58,474 nt of DNA from contig JAWQRN010000009.1 in assembly GCA_033557685.1 (NCBI GenBank), positions 1 to 58,474 on the forward strand. The letters run 5' to 3'. Below are positions 1 to 10,300 of this stretch, piece by piece. The position numbers and the translations under genes are program-made. The notes below the pieces were generated by a model. The model worked only from the letters and a program-made list of their open reading frames with translations. It did no database searches and had not been told where the DNA came from. The stretch's first letter is position 1. Each line of letters opens with the position of its first letter. The stretch is from Sperchopsis tessellata (lineage: Eukaryota > Arthropoda > Insecta > Coleoptera > Hydrophilidae).

Positions 1-225
1 GACATTTTCAAGGCGAGTGATGTTACTTCAATAAATGAATTCACTGCACTGTGCAGTGAATTCATTTATTGAAGTAATATCACTTGCCTTGAAAATGTCC
101 CTTGCAACAGTGGACGAAACGTCGGCACTTGTCAGAGCTTCTACAGGGTTTTCACCCGGAAACAACATTCATACAGATACTAACCGTGGAAGTCTATTAC
201 ATTTGATAACATATACTATTGATTA
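1..225. repeat. Fold-back repeat family, copy A (cut by window edge)
   Basis: Positions 1-49 and 51-99 are inverted copies that match at 47 of 49 positions around a one-base centre, so this is a long near-perfect palindrome. The right arm then continues through the family core (GGACGAAACGTC, then a TTTCCAC-type segment) to about 225. Related copies lie at 12263, 20163, 34385, 36791, 53231 and 54538. The left arm continues beyond the window. I see no coding capacity that resembles a known family. Confidence 0.85.
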
Positions 226-365
226 CATATAGGATATTTACTCCTATTTACATGAGACAGAAGCCTCGCCTTTATATTTACAGTTTACATTTGTTCTTCG
301 AAGTAAACACTAACATACCCAACATTTTGCTTATTTGAGTGTATAATTATCAATCATTTATTTAT

Positions 366-1013
366 TCAAGCTAACAAAGTACCAACAATCCTTCTAGTTT
401 TTATATTTATAGCCGTGGGCTGTATTTCTTCTGTTTCGTATTTTGCTTCTTCGTAATGTTGGATCTCCCTTGGCATAATTTTCAGGGTGAATACTATGGT
501 AAAATTTATAGCATCCAAATTTAATGAAACGTCTGCTGAAATGTATTTCAAATATGAGATATGTATCCACTTTTTCTCAGTCCTGGACTACCTGCAATTC
601 TTGTTGGTGTTACAGGAGCCTATTGGCATTCCATGTCATACTTTTAAGCGTTGTGGTTATTGTTTTTCGTTTTGGGTATAACTCTCTTAGTACTATATTC
701 CATTTTCTTTATTCACTCATCAAATGAGGTGATGAATGCTTCTTGCTTTTGAAGCTTACCTATATGAGCTTCAGTATCTGATTAGAGCACCAATCATGTT
801 CCTGTTTTGCCTAGATGAATCTTCCAGTGCTTGCACATAGGTTTCTTCATTATTTTTCTTCTTCATTAGCTGTGTGTCTTTGTATCAAGCTTGTTTTTTT
901 TAAATAGACCTGTTTTTATTTATTCATTTCTTTAGCTAATCTACAGTCTCGGTAGCTAATAGGATGTGCTTCTCTGCAGTAAACGCATTTCGGTTTAACA
1001 TCTTTACTTTTCT
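366..1013 (-). pseudogene. Jockey-like non-LTR retrotransposon fragment (Gag zinc knuckle to start of endonuclease)
   Basis: Read on the minus strand, 987-943 encodes a CxxC...H...C knuckle (KPKCVYCREAHPISYRDC), typical of ORF1 of Jockey-clade elements. A degenerate stretch resembling the ORF1 tail (YVQALEDSS) follows. Around 650-590 there is a broken version of the ORF2 start (MTWNAN, then QQELQ), and 551-366 is an open stretch matching the early apurinic endonuclease (HYEEAKYETEEIQPTAI). Several stops and frame changes separate these blocks, so nothing functional can be made. The piece joins the Gypsy fragment in the same orientation near 1009-1020. Confidence 0.75.
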
Positions 1014-2952
1014 TCGTTACATCTTTCAGTATTCTATAGTCTATGCAAAATCTAGTATACCCATCTTTATTTGATAACAAAACAACAGGTGAAACCCAAG
1101 GACTATTGGAATGTTGAATTCTGCTTAATTTCGGTGGTAAATTTGTATTGGAATTTTTTTAGTAGATCTAACACTTGTTTTTCTTCCATTGGTGATAAAT
1201 TCTTTAGATTATCAGCAATATTGGATTTAATTTCTTCACATTTTATTGGACTCTCATTTATATGCACTACATCTTTGTCACATCACATCACATGATAAGA
1301 CCCATTGATGTTCAAGATACGAATTGGAATTACATCTTGACGCATAGATAGGGCTCTTCTTACAAGAAATCCATCCAACCGGCAATCATCTCTTACGTTT
1401 TCAGTCTTAGCTAGAATTATTTGTTCAGTCATAGCCGGGATCGTGGCATCATCGATAAATACGAGGCACACATTGGTTAGCTTACACCCAGGAAGGCCCA
1501 GACATACTTCTTCATTATCCTCTCTTTTACATCAATAACTGCTCTATGGTGGCTCATAAAATCCATCTCATGGATTGTTTCATCAATTATATCCTTAATC
1601 ATCTGCTGAATCATTGAGTAACTACCCAAGATAATGTAATACTTCACTCTTTCATGAACTAAAATCACCAGTAGCTGTTGGCAAGTGAACGTTTGTAACC
1701 CTTCCAGATTCTCCCGTTTCCCCATATCTGAACTGACTACTCTAATATTGGCTCCGGTGTCTATCATTAACTGGCATATCTTCTTTACAATACTACCATT
1801 AGTGACGAAACTATTCACGTTATACTGTATTCTGGATTTGCTGAGTCCTTAGTGTTGACGGTTTTTAGTTTCCCTATTTATGACTTTGCTGATATTTCCA
1901 AAGGGCTTGACTCTCACTCGACAATTTCTGCAAATGTGCCCCTCTTTCAACACCTGTAGTATATTATGTTATTTAAATTCCTATTTTGGGTACTTAGTTC
2001 GCACAATTCCTGAGCTGGCGCTGCTTCTATTGTAACTTCTTGTATGTACTTCCCCTTATATCTGTCATGTGCTTCATACTTGAGATCTGCGCCCACGCCT
2101 TCCCATAGATATCGTTGCGGGTTATTCTGTAGAGTTAGTGATATTTCTGGGTATGTAAGACCATTAATAAATGTGTTCACTGCGATCACAGACATACCAT
2201 CTCCTTGTAGATCGCCGTAGATAAGTCTAGATAGTTTATCGTTGTTGGTTGCATATTCTTGTAAGGTTTAGTCACACACTCATTTCTGTACCGTTAGTTG
2301 GGCTTGAGTTTAGTGGTAATCCCCTAACCTTAATTCCTGGACTTGCACCAAAGTTTCAAAATTTTCCCTGCTATTCTTGGAAGTATTGTACAGGACGTAC
2401 AGTAAGGTTAATCACTTTAACTGTGTCAATCCAGCCATTTTATTCATAAGCCATTGTGTCTTAAAGAGTGCCCATAAAGATGTTCCATTGAATTTGTGCA
2501 CCTTTATCCAGCCGGTCATAATAAAGTGGTAAATGATTTCTTTGCAAGCTTTTCGATGTATATTTCTAGGCTCCATACTCTTCCCGGAGGCCTTGTATTT
2601 TCTTTTACATCTTTTCATTTACTTTTGAAACTTTCAAGTTCAACTCATTACTTTTATGTTCAATCATACTCACATTTTCTTCTAGTTTGCTTTCTAAACT
2701 TCTACAATGTTCATGTTCAACTTTTGTTTCGAATATTCTGGAATTTTCTTGAATAACTCTGATATTTTCCTCTATCATATATTTTAAACTTCTAGAATTT
2801 TCTTCACTCTTTTTAGAATTTTTTTTAACTTTCTGTTCTATTCTAAAAAAAATTTGAAACTGTCTAGAACTTTCTAGTTTACTTTCCAAACTTGTCGATT
2901 GACCTTGGTACCGAACTGCTCTCTCTTTCATTTTGTTGTTCTTCCTAAACAT
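1009..2952 (-). pseudogene. Gypsy-type LTR retrotransposon fragment: gag, zinc knuckle, protease, start of RT
   Basis: All evidence is on the minus strand. 2952-2605 encodes a highly charged, coiled-coil-like segment. 2618-1947 carries a gag core (WIKVHKFNGTSLWALFKTQ, later FINGLTYPEISLTL), interrupted by stops. 1955-1910 keeps half of a CCHC knuckle (GHICRNC) in a shifted frame. 1818-1477 contains the retropepsin motif MIDTGANIRVVSSDM. 1471-1283 resembles the protease-RT linker. 1107-1009 encodes the RT start NSPWVSPVV...YTRFCIDYR. The remaining RT, RNase H and integrase are absent because the reading passes into a Jockey-type zinc knuckle. Stops and frameshifts make it inactive. Confidence 0.8.
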
Positions 2953-3229
2953 AAATGGGATGTAAAATCAGTCAATGTGTCTACCCTAGGGTAATTACTT
3001 GGTGTACCATATAGAACTGAACGGGGATACGAACGAATTGCTGGGGTTAGTACTTCTGTGACACCTTAATGGATCACCTGTCGAAACACGCTTTGATAAA
3101 GTACACGTATTGTATCAAGCGATACTTTTGACTCTTGGAATGTCTTTGACAAACAAGTTAAACAATAAGGGACTTATGACATTCCCTTGCAGTACACCTT
3201 CCCATATGAAGCGCTCTCTTTGACCAAAC

Positions 3230-3400
3230 CCCTTGGCTTTACATCGGGGAAACATTCACTGGAAAGTTCGTGACCCCACTGGGTTAGAGGGGAGCGGTCT
3301 CGGGCACAGACTAGAATATTCTGGCGTAGTCCTCAGTGACATAGATGTTCTGCAGTAGTTTCTTAACAGTAATTTTCAGGGTTTCAACTTTTATCGTCGC
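3230..3400. repeat. Interspersed repeat shared with 24150-24320
   Basis: The blocks share an ordered series of segments: CACTGGAA, then GCTGGGTTAGA or CACTGGGTTAGA, then TCTGGCGT, then CTCAGT, then GTAGA/ATAGATG. By eye they are roughly two-thirds identical over about 150 bases. The family is unknown. A retroelement LTR is possible because this copy sits upstream of the Gypsy gag in the same sense. Confidence 0.55.
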
Positions 3401-3754
3401 CAATCTGTTGTAATTGAAATGTAGGCAGTAATTATATTTATTCGTTTATAAATTATAGAAAGAAAATCAGAAAAACGGTGAGTTGTTTTTTGTAAGTAAA
3501 TAAACATATCAAGTAATTCATAACATAATAACACAATCTAGATAGAAATCTTTCAAAATTTATGATAACTATGGAAATACCATAATATAACACGTGAAGT
3601 GTTTGCAATCACACTTCCACACGCGAAGAAATTTCGTATGAAACTACGATAAATTATATTCCAATATTAGAAGTAGTGGCTATTATCGCAGCTCATTAAA
3701 TATTTACGCGCTAAAATGTGAATGGAACACAAAAAAATAAACACGATTTATTGA

Positions 3755-3763
3755 GGCGGGAAA
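3755..3763 (-). promoter_or_regulatory. E2F-type site (distal)
   Basis: The sequence GGCGGGAAA is an exact reverse complement of the E2F/DP consensus TTTCCCGCC. It lies about 490 bases upstream of the pocket-protein ATG in otherwise AT-rich DNA where CG-containing octamers are rare. Function is inferred from the match and from known E2F control of vertebrate p107. Confidence 0.45.
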
Positions 3764-4104
3764 ATATATTTATTGTCTGTAGAAGGTGTGTGCAGTTATC
3801 TGAAAAAGAAATTATATCTAGTACTTGTTTATGGCAATAAAACTGACTCAGCAATAAAAGTTAGGGATAAAATAAATAGTTGGTAAATTAAATTCATTAA
3901 TTATATTTGTTGTGTTTGAGGTTATAAACGCTCCGCCTGAAAAATAGTACCGTTATATATGCTTAAATTGGATAAAATTGAGAAAGAATTTTTGCCTTAA
4001 GTAAAATTAATATATTAAAAACTTTTCTATTCTGGTAGCTTATTATCTTAAAAACAACTATTAGCAACGTAATTGTATTGTTTATGTATATATTCATACG
4101 CGTA

Positions 4105-4112
4105 TTCCCGCC
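4105..4112 (+). promoter_or_regulatory. E2F-type site (proximal)
   Basis: TTCCCGCC, preceded by A, gives an 8 of 9 match to the E2F consensus. It lies about 135 bases upstream of the ATG and about 75 bases upstream of the likely initiator, the usual place for a regulatory E2F site. Confidence 0.45.
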
Positions 4113-4184
4113 TTTTGTAGGCGTTGTCTTGTTGGCAAACGTCAACTATCGTAATGTGGGAGAACTGGGTGTGTTTGTAACATC

Positions 4185-4190
4185 TCAGTT
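4185..4190 (+). promoter_or_regulatory. Possible initiator (transcription start) of the pocket-protein gene
   Basis: TCAGTT matches the arthropod Inr consensus TCAKTY. Taking the A at 4187 as +1, positions +28 to +32 read AGTGA, a 4 of 5 match to the downstream promoter element. This would give a 5' UTR of about 60 bases. No TATA box is seen at the right distance. This is a prediction only. Confidence 0.3.
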
Positions 4191-4246
4191 GGAGCAAAGC
4201 AACCAAAAGTAATAGTGATTATTGCATTGCAAGACTGAGTTTTAAA

Positions 4247-4384
4247 ATGGTTTTTACGGAGGACGCCGAAGATCACTTATTTAAGAAACATCAAAGCTTG
4301 GTAAATAATTTGAAATTGGACGAAGTTACTGCTTCACAAGCATGGGAGAGTTATCAAAGTATACGAACCAATTACACTTTGGAG
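4247..4384 (+). CDS. Rbf: Pocket-protein exon 1 (residues 1-46)
   Basis: It starts at the ATG and ends in phase 0 at GAG|gtttgt. It encodes the acidic N-terminus and the conserved block ending IRTNYTLE, which aligns with the IRGNYSLE-type block of p130. Intron 1 is only 75 nt; reading through meets a stop at 4451. Confidence 0.93.
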
Positions 4385-7300
4385 GTTTGTAGAATTGATT
4401 TTATAAATTTATTACGTTGCATATATGTAGGTCTATTAATTTGCCCTGTTTAATTTTAGGGAGAACAACTCCACTGGCTAGGATGTGCAATTTTTGTTGC
4501 TTGCCGAAAGCAAACTACGCAGACCTTATCAGGGAATGTCATGGAAGGAAATTGCATTAGCCTTACTAGTCTATTGAGATACTGTAACCTAAGGTATGTG
4601 TTTATAATTTATTATAAACAGCAAAAGGTTTTGACGATATGTAGAATTGTTTTGCTCTTGTTTTCAAATAACTATTACTAGAGACGTTATTACTTTGATT
4701 GAAATTCATGTTTCATTTAAGAACACTGAAAAAAAATTCTAAAATAATGTAAATTAAGGAAGGTATTTATTTAGCTGTACCACTTATTTATTTAGCTGTA
4801 CCACTTATTTATGAGGATTAGTGCAATACCAGCTCTGAAAATTAAGTAAGCAGAAGATGGCATAACTGTAAGCAGACAGGTTTCCCTATATCTCGCTGCA
4901 GGCTATCATAGCAGGGATTAGAATTTATTTTGGAATGTGGATAATGTTCTTTTATGATAATTTATAACCCATGGGTATTTTGCAAATAATTAAGCATGTA
5001 GCATACCTTTATTAGTTCATAAGTCAAAGTAGCACTTGTCTTCCCTGTTACCAACAATTTTACTTGGATCTGGTACCAATAGAATTTTTGTCATTTGAAA
5101 ACAACATCAGTTAGAATATACTTTTATTTTTATTCCTTCTTCTGGAGATGAGCCTATTGGGAGAACTGGTTAAAGAGTTAAATTATTTTGATATATCTAG
5201 TCCTGTTTTCAGTACTATTCAATTTTTCTAAAAACTTCTTTGTGAGTTATTCATGCTCCAAGCCATAGAAAATTGCTATATTTCCTGCAAAACTAGTTTA
5301 TAATATGGTTTTTACTAGATTTACTGATGCCGATTGCGTTTATTTTTACAAATGATACTAAAATTATAAGCAGTAATGCTTTTTAGTTGCTTGTGATTCC
5401 ATAACTCGCTATCACTTTACTGAATTGTTTGTTTTATTGTATGGTGTAAAATATATGTTTAGTAATCTATAGTTATTGTCGCCAGAAGAAAAACTTTTTC
5501 TCTTAAACTTCACTCTTCTTTTTTTGACATTGTGTTCTTGAGTATTTTTCTAAAGATTTGTATAAATATCTGTATATGTCCTATATACTGAGTAAATATT
5601 CGATAATATTCGCCACAAGAATTGAAGGAAGTTATAGTATAGCAAATTTACATAGAATTGTGTTGCACTAGTTCATTGTTAAATATATCATAAAATAAGC
5701 TTTTAGAATGATATATAACAGAACGAGGATATCACTAGTACCTTCCTAGATACGTCAGATAGACTAAATATTAGATGAAAATTGAAAATGATATAACTTA
5801 CAAGATTTTCTATTCTACATAAACTGAATATAGGTATAAACACGATTCAGATTAAAAGTTGATTAGCTTAATTAAATTACAAATTAAACTTCATTTTACC
5901 CTAATATCACTTTTGTTATTTGGGTGTTGTGAGGCAAGGAAAACTTAAGATATTAACTAGTATGTCGGATCGATGACAAATATAATTAATGGTCTGTAAC
6001 CTGAGATTTGACTTGAATGTAGAGTTGATGATTAATATAATTAACAGAGATTTTAACTTATCATATTATGCTGCTCTTCACTGTATTGCGTAGGTCTGTG
6101 GTAGTATGAGATTTAGAAATCATTCAGTTTTCATGATTGAACGCCCAATCCCGTATAGCATGAACTCAATTAATTTTTTGTAGGTGTCACTACTATCAAT
6201 TTTACATATTTGACATTGCATCGTAAACCTTTGTCGAAAGTTTCCATGCTTGTTGAGGTTTTATGAGCCAGATTCGAAAGTTAAAATGCTGTTTAACTTC
6301 GCTATTGGAGTATGCAACTTGTGGATGTGGGGCATTAAATTCGAACACCCTATAGTAGGTTTTCTACAACCTCTTTCTTCATGCATCATCAGTTATTACT
6401 GTAATTAGTGGTAGACCTTTTTCGTCTATGTGACCAGCCGTTTGTGCTATGCTTCTTCATGACCGTCAGCTCGCATTAATTCATCAGCTGTGGTATTTAC
6501 ATTATTAATCACGTTATCGTAATATATGCAGGTTCTCTGGGAGATAATCATGTGCTGGTTTTTATTTTTGCCGTCGATCCATCCACCATTGCAGAGGACA
6601 TTATAAAGACATGTAGCCCTCAAAAGGACTTGATATGGACTGACGTGTAGCTTTCAAACGTGCTAAATATAGACTACACCTAGCACTTTTGAGAGCCACA
6701 TGTCTTGATAATAAAGGAAAGCCAGCACACGGTTATCTCCTGGAAAACCTGAAATCTACTGTGCATCAATTGAGAATACCTTCCATAATAGATATGCTAC
6801 CAGATTCAATAGCTGAATTAGTATTCCTTGTATCATCGGAATCTTTTAAAGCTGAATTTTTTTGCATAATGTTGCATATTTTGCAACTGAAGCTATTTAT
6901 TATATATATTATAATTAAATAATTTGGAATAATAGATATAAGATAAAGAGAACGACAAGGATTTGTGATATCTCCGTTGATAATTAATATTTTCATCATT
7001 AAATATATCTGACGATTGCATGGAATGGGAGGGAGTAACAGCTGATGGTAGAAAAGTGAATGATTTAATGTAGTGCTGTCCAACTTCAACGTCATTGCGG
7101 ACTACAAAAAATATAATTATATATATTACTATACATTATAATTCGTTGTAGATACTGTTTGTTGTTACATGTAATTACAGTAGCTTTAAAAATCCGTCTG
7201 AGTAACTTTACAACAGTTGGCTTATACATAAACTACAAAATACAGGAGGTCCTTGACTTACAAAGAGGTTACATTTTGCGGCACAAGTCGAATAGGATGT

Positions 7301-10300
7301 AAGTTGAAAATAATGTATCAGTTACAATAATAATGAAAATAAACTTTTATTCTGCGAATATTTTATTGTTATAACTTATTAAATAGACAGAAACAAACAA
7401 GTGGTTCTAGCTATCTACCATGTATGACACAAATGACAATTTAAATGTTAAAAACTTGTGTATTAAATGTAATGGTAAATTTGTGTTCGTATATGTTTGG
7501 CGTGCATTTTGATTTTTGTTGTATTTTGATTTTAAGTGTGTCATACCTGACTATTGCCAAACATGGATATTTTTTGGACTCCGAAGTCTGCCTGAAAGTA
7601 ATTCCATTTGGCATGCAGAGCTTACTGTTTCAACATCAATAGATACTAAATGGATTGTTGATTAGATGTATACTTTGTCATCAAATTCAGAAAATCTTCA
7701 ATTAAGATTGCTAATTTTGGAACAAATATTTAAAAATTAACAGTATTACATTGCATCATTTCTTCGACGAATGTTTTTCCTACAAATTTAAATTCAACAA
7801 TTTTATTTTCTTTCTAAATTCAATGACTATAAAGTACACACATTTGGATCTTCATCTTAAATAATCTGTAATGTCGGTTAAGAAAGCAAGGGAACTTAGA
7901 TCATTTTCTACTATGAGACGAGCCATTAAAACTTCATCACTATTCACTTCTAAACTTTTCGCTCCAAGAGAAATTAATTCACTTCTAAACTTTTCGCTCC
8001 AAGAGAAATTAGATGGGCTGACGCGGATATACCCCATAGCTGTATTCCATGGGAGGCCCTACTATGAAAATTAGTATAGTGTAGCGGTTCAGAAAACAAA
8101 CTTGATTAAATTCGAATATTTTAAAAATTTGACTAGGCAAGTAAGTTCGGTTGCTTATAGTACAGGCCGACCAACAGCGGAACTAACAGGATTTGACGAC
8201 GGGAAGGAGTACTTTTGGATATTTATATGAATTAATATACATAAAGTAATTTTAAAGTAATATGCTAGTTTCTTTTGAAAAGGTCATACAATTTTTCAGA
8301 TGCTGTGAGGAATTAAATCTAATATAGATTGATTAAGACAGCTATTTTGTCAACTGCTCCCAATAACTAAAAATATTTTTTGTTTGAGGACTTCATCCTT
8401 AATCTGGCGCCCAATAAAGAGCTGCTTAAGGTAGATGTGCTTTTGTGTCTTGGATAATATCTGTGGTAAACTCACGACTTGCCTCCGACATTAGATGAGT
8501 TAGTAGTGGAATTAATTCACTAGCAAAAGGGTTTTAGAAGCTAATTCCTTTAGCGTAAGAAATTAGGCTTCAATAGTATGAAGTTCTTGAACATTGTTGG
8601 GACTAATTATGTTTAACCATATTTACTTGAATTTTTCTGTGTACTGATCAATTTAATTTTTTATCATTAGTTTGATTTTAATGTGAAAGTCATTGTTTAG
8701 GTTTTGGCAACTTTGAAAATAGTTTCAATTTACAGTTCTGCGTCCCTTAGTGCTTGTTCTCTTTTCTGCCCCAGTTCAATTGATGGTTGTTTTCTCATCA
8801 AGGACTTCTTTGTTACCAAGGATTTACATAGATTATAAATAGTACGTAGACAAGTTAGAAGAAATAGAAAGGCAAGGTGCATGGAGTTAATAGAGATTCA
8901 AAAAGTTTTCTAGGATATGGGGGAATGAGTTATTGCTAGTAGTTCCTACCCCAAAAGGGATTTGCTAGGCCATGTAGTTATAGTTTTAGCACGTAAACAT
9001 GCAAATTTAATTTGAATAGTAAAAATACAACCATTATATCTTAGAGTATGGTGTGCAGAAAACTATAATAAAAAAAAGATTCACATTGAAAGTTTGTAAT
9101 GGAGGCCCTATTCTTTGTTTAGGGTTTAAGCTTCTTAAATTGAAAGTTCGTTAATGTTTTGAATCAACTTTGTTTCATCAGAAAATAATAAGTTCAGTAT
9201 TAATATTATATTTATTATGACTGAAGGACTTCGGTTATTGGCCATTTGAAAACCCATTGAAGATCATTTATTATTATTTGAAGGTAATTAATGTAATAAA
9301 TTAGTGATTTTATAAATTGTTATTTTAGTCTAAGACATTTTTTCAACAAAATTGAAAAATGGTCAGAAATGGCAAATTTGTCTGAGGTGTTTCGACAAAA
9401 AATAGAAGCCTTAGAAGGAAATTTTTCAGTATCCTGCAACATTTTCCGAGAATTTTTTCCCATGTTCTGCAAGATTTTCAAGGAGCCAAGTGAAACGGAT
9501 GTTGGAAATAAACACAGGAACAGAAAACAAAAGTAAGTATACTTTCTTTTTTGCCAGAACAACCTTTCTTGCAAGCCACCTGTAATTTTATAGGTTTGTC
9601 ATAAATTATTTACATTGTATGAAATGGTTACACAAACTGCATGTAATTGTTTATGTTATTTTATAATACTTCATATATTATTTATATTACCAGCACTGTT
9701 TTCTAAAAAGATAAGAACTTAAATTTAAAATGGTGAGGGATTTCTTTCAAAGATAAAACTACATTTGGGGCTGATATCTAAGACAGGGTTATACAAGGTT
9801 TGGACACCGTATAATCAGATCAGTACCTACACGGCTCATTTTGCACATCTAAGACTTTTTTAAAAATCAGTTTTGCTTATTATATGTACAAATAATATTA
9901 TAACGAGTGCAAAGATTTAAAAAAAAAAACATCAATAAGTTGACAGTTGAAAACCGTGGTTTAGACGTTGTGTGAAACAAAAGTCGTCATATAAACGCAA
10001 GCAGAAACTAGGTGACTGAACTTAAACTTCGTTAAAGAAATAAGGACCTAAGAATTTGTTTCTTCCTTGGCCGTACATAAATGTGTAATTTTAATATTTG
10101 AAAAATCAAATATCATGACAGAAACACGTGTCCACTGCATTTAGTTTGTTACCATCATTTTGCGGTACGTAGTTCATTTCTGTATTAATATATCGACTTG
10201 GCTGGTTTGCTTGATATTTGATTTTTCAAATATTAAAATTACACAAATAAGGACCTATTTTATTACATATTCTTAAAAAATAACATAAAAATATCATAAA

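Larger units (their letters stand above)
2953..4104. other. Intergenic DNA between the Gypsy fragment and the pocket-protein promoter
   Basis: I see no gene here. About 3180-3400 is less AT-rich and resembles 24130-24320; it may be LTR or untranslated sequence of a retroelement, given its position just 5' of the minus-strand Gypsy gag. From 3400 to 4104 the DNA is plain AT-rich sequence, apart from the E2F-like sites annotated separately and a CG-containing palindrome, TTTACGCGCTAAA, at 3703-3715. Confidence 0.6.
4594..9328 (+). other. Intron 2 (4.7 kb)
   Basis: AT-rich intron. It contains a 21-bp tandem repeat (4764-4812), a hairpin repeat (6537-6743), a decayed hAT-like fragment (7430-8040) and a 35-bp tandem duplication (7942-8011). 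I see nothing recognisable in 4813-6530, 6750-7430 or 8040-9328. Confidence 0.8.

Noticed and set aside
51..190. Hammerhead ribozyme in the fold-back family: GTCC loop GGACGAAAC resembles stem II plus the conserved GAAA of Penelope/retrozyme hammerheads.
   Set aside because: The required CTGANGA box is not present before the stem; the sequence there is CTTGAAAAT in the clearest copies. No convincing stem III ending in a cleavage UH can be drawn. A covariance search would be decisive.
9320..9574. Minus-strand open frame of 84 codons.
   Set aside because: It overlaps exon 3 of the pocket-protein gene, whose plus-strand reading is strongly conserved and correctly spliced.
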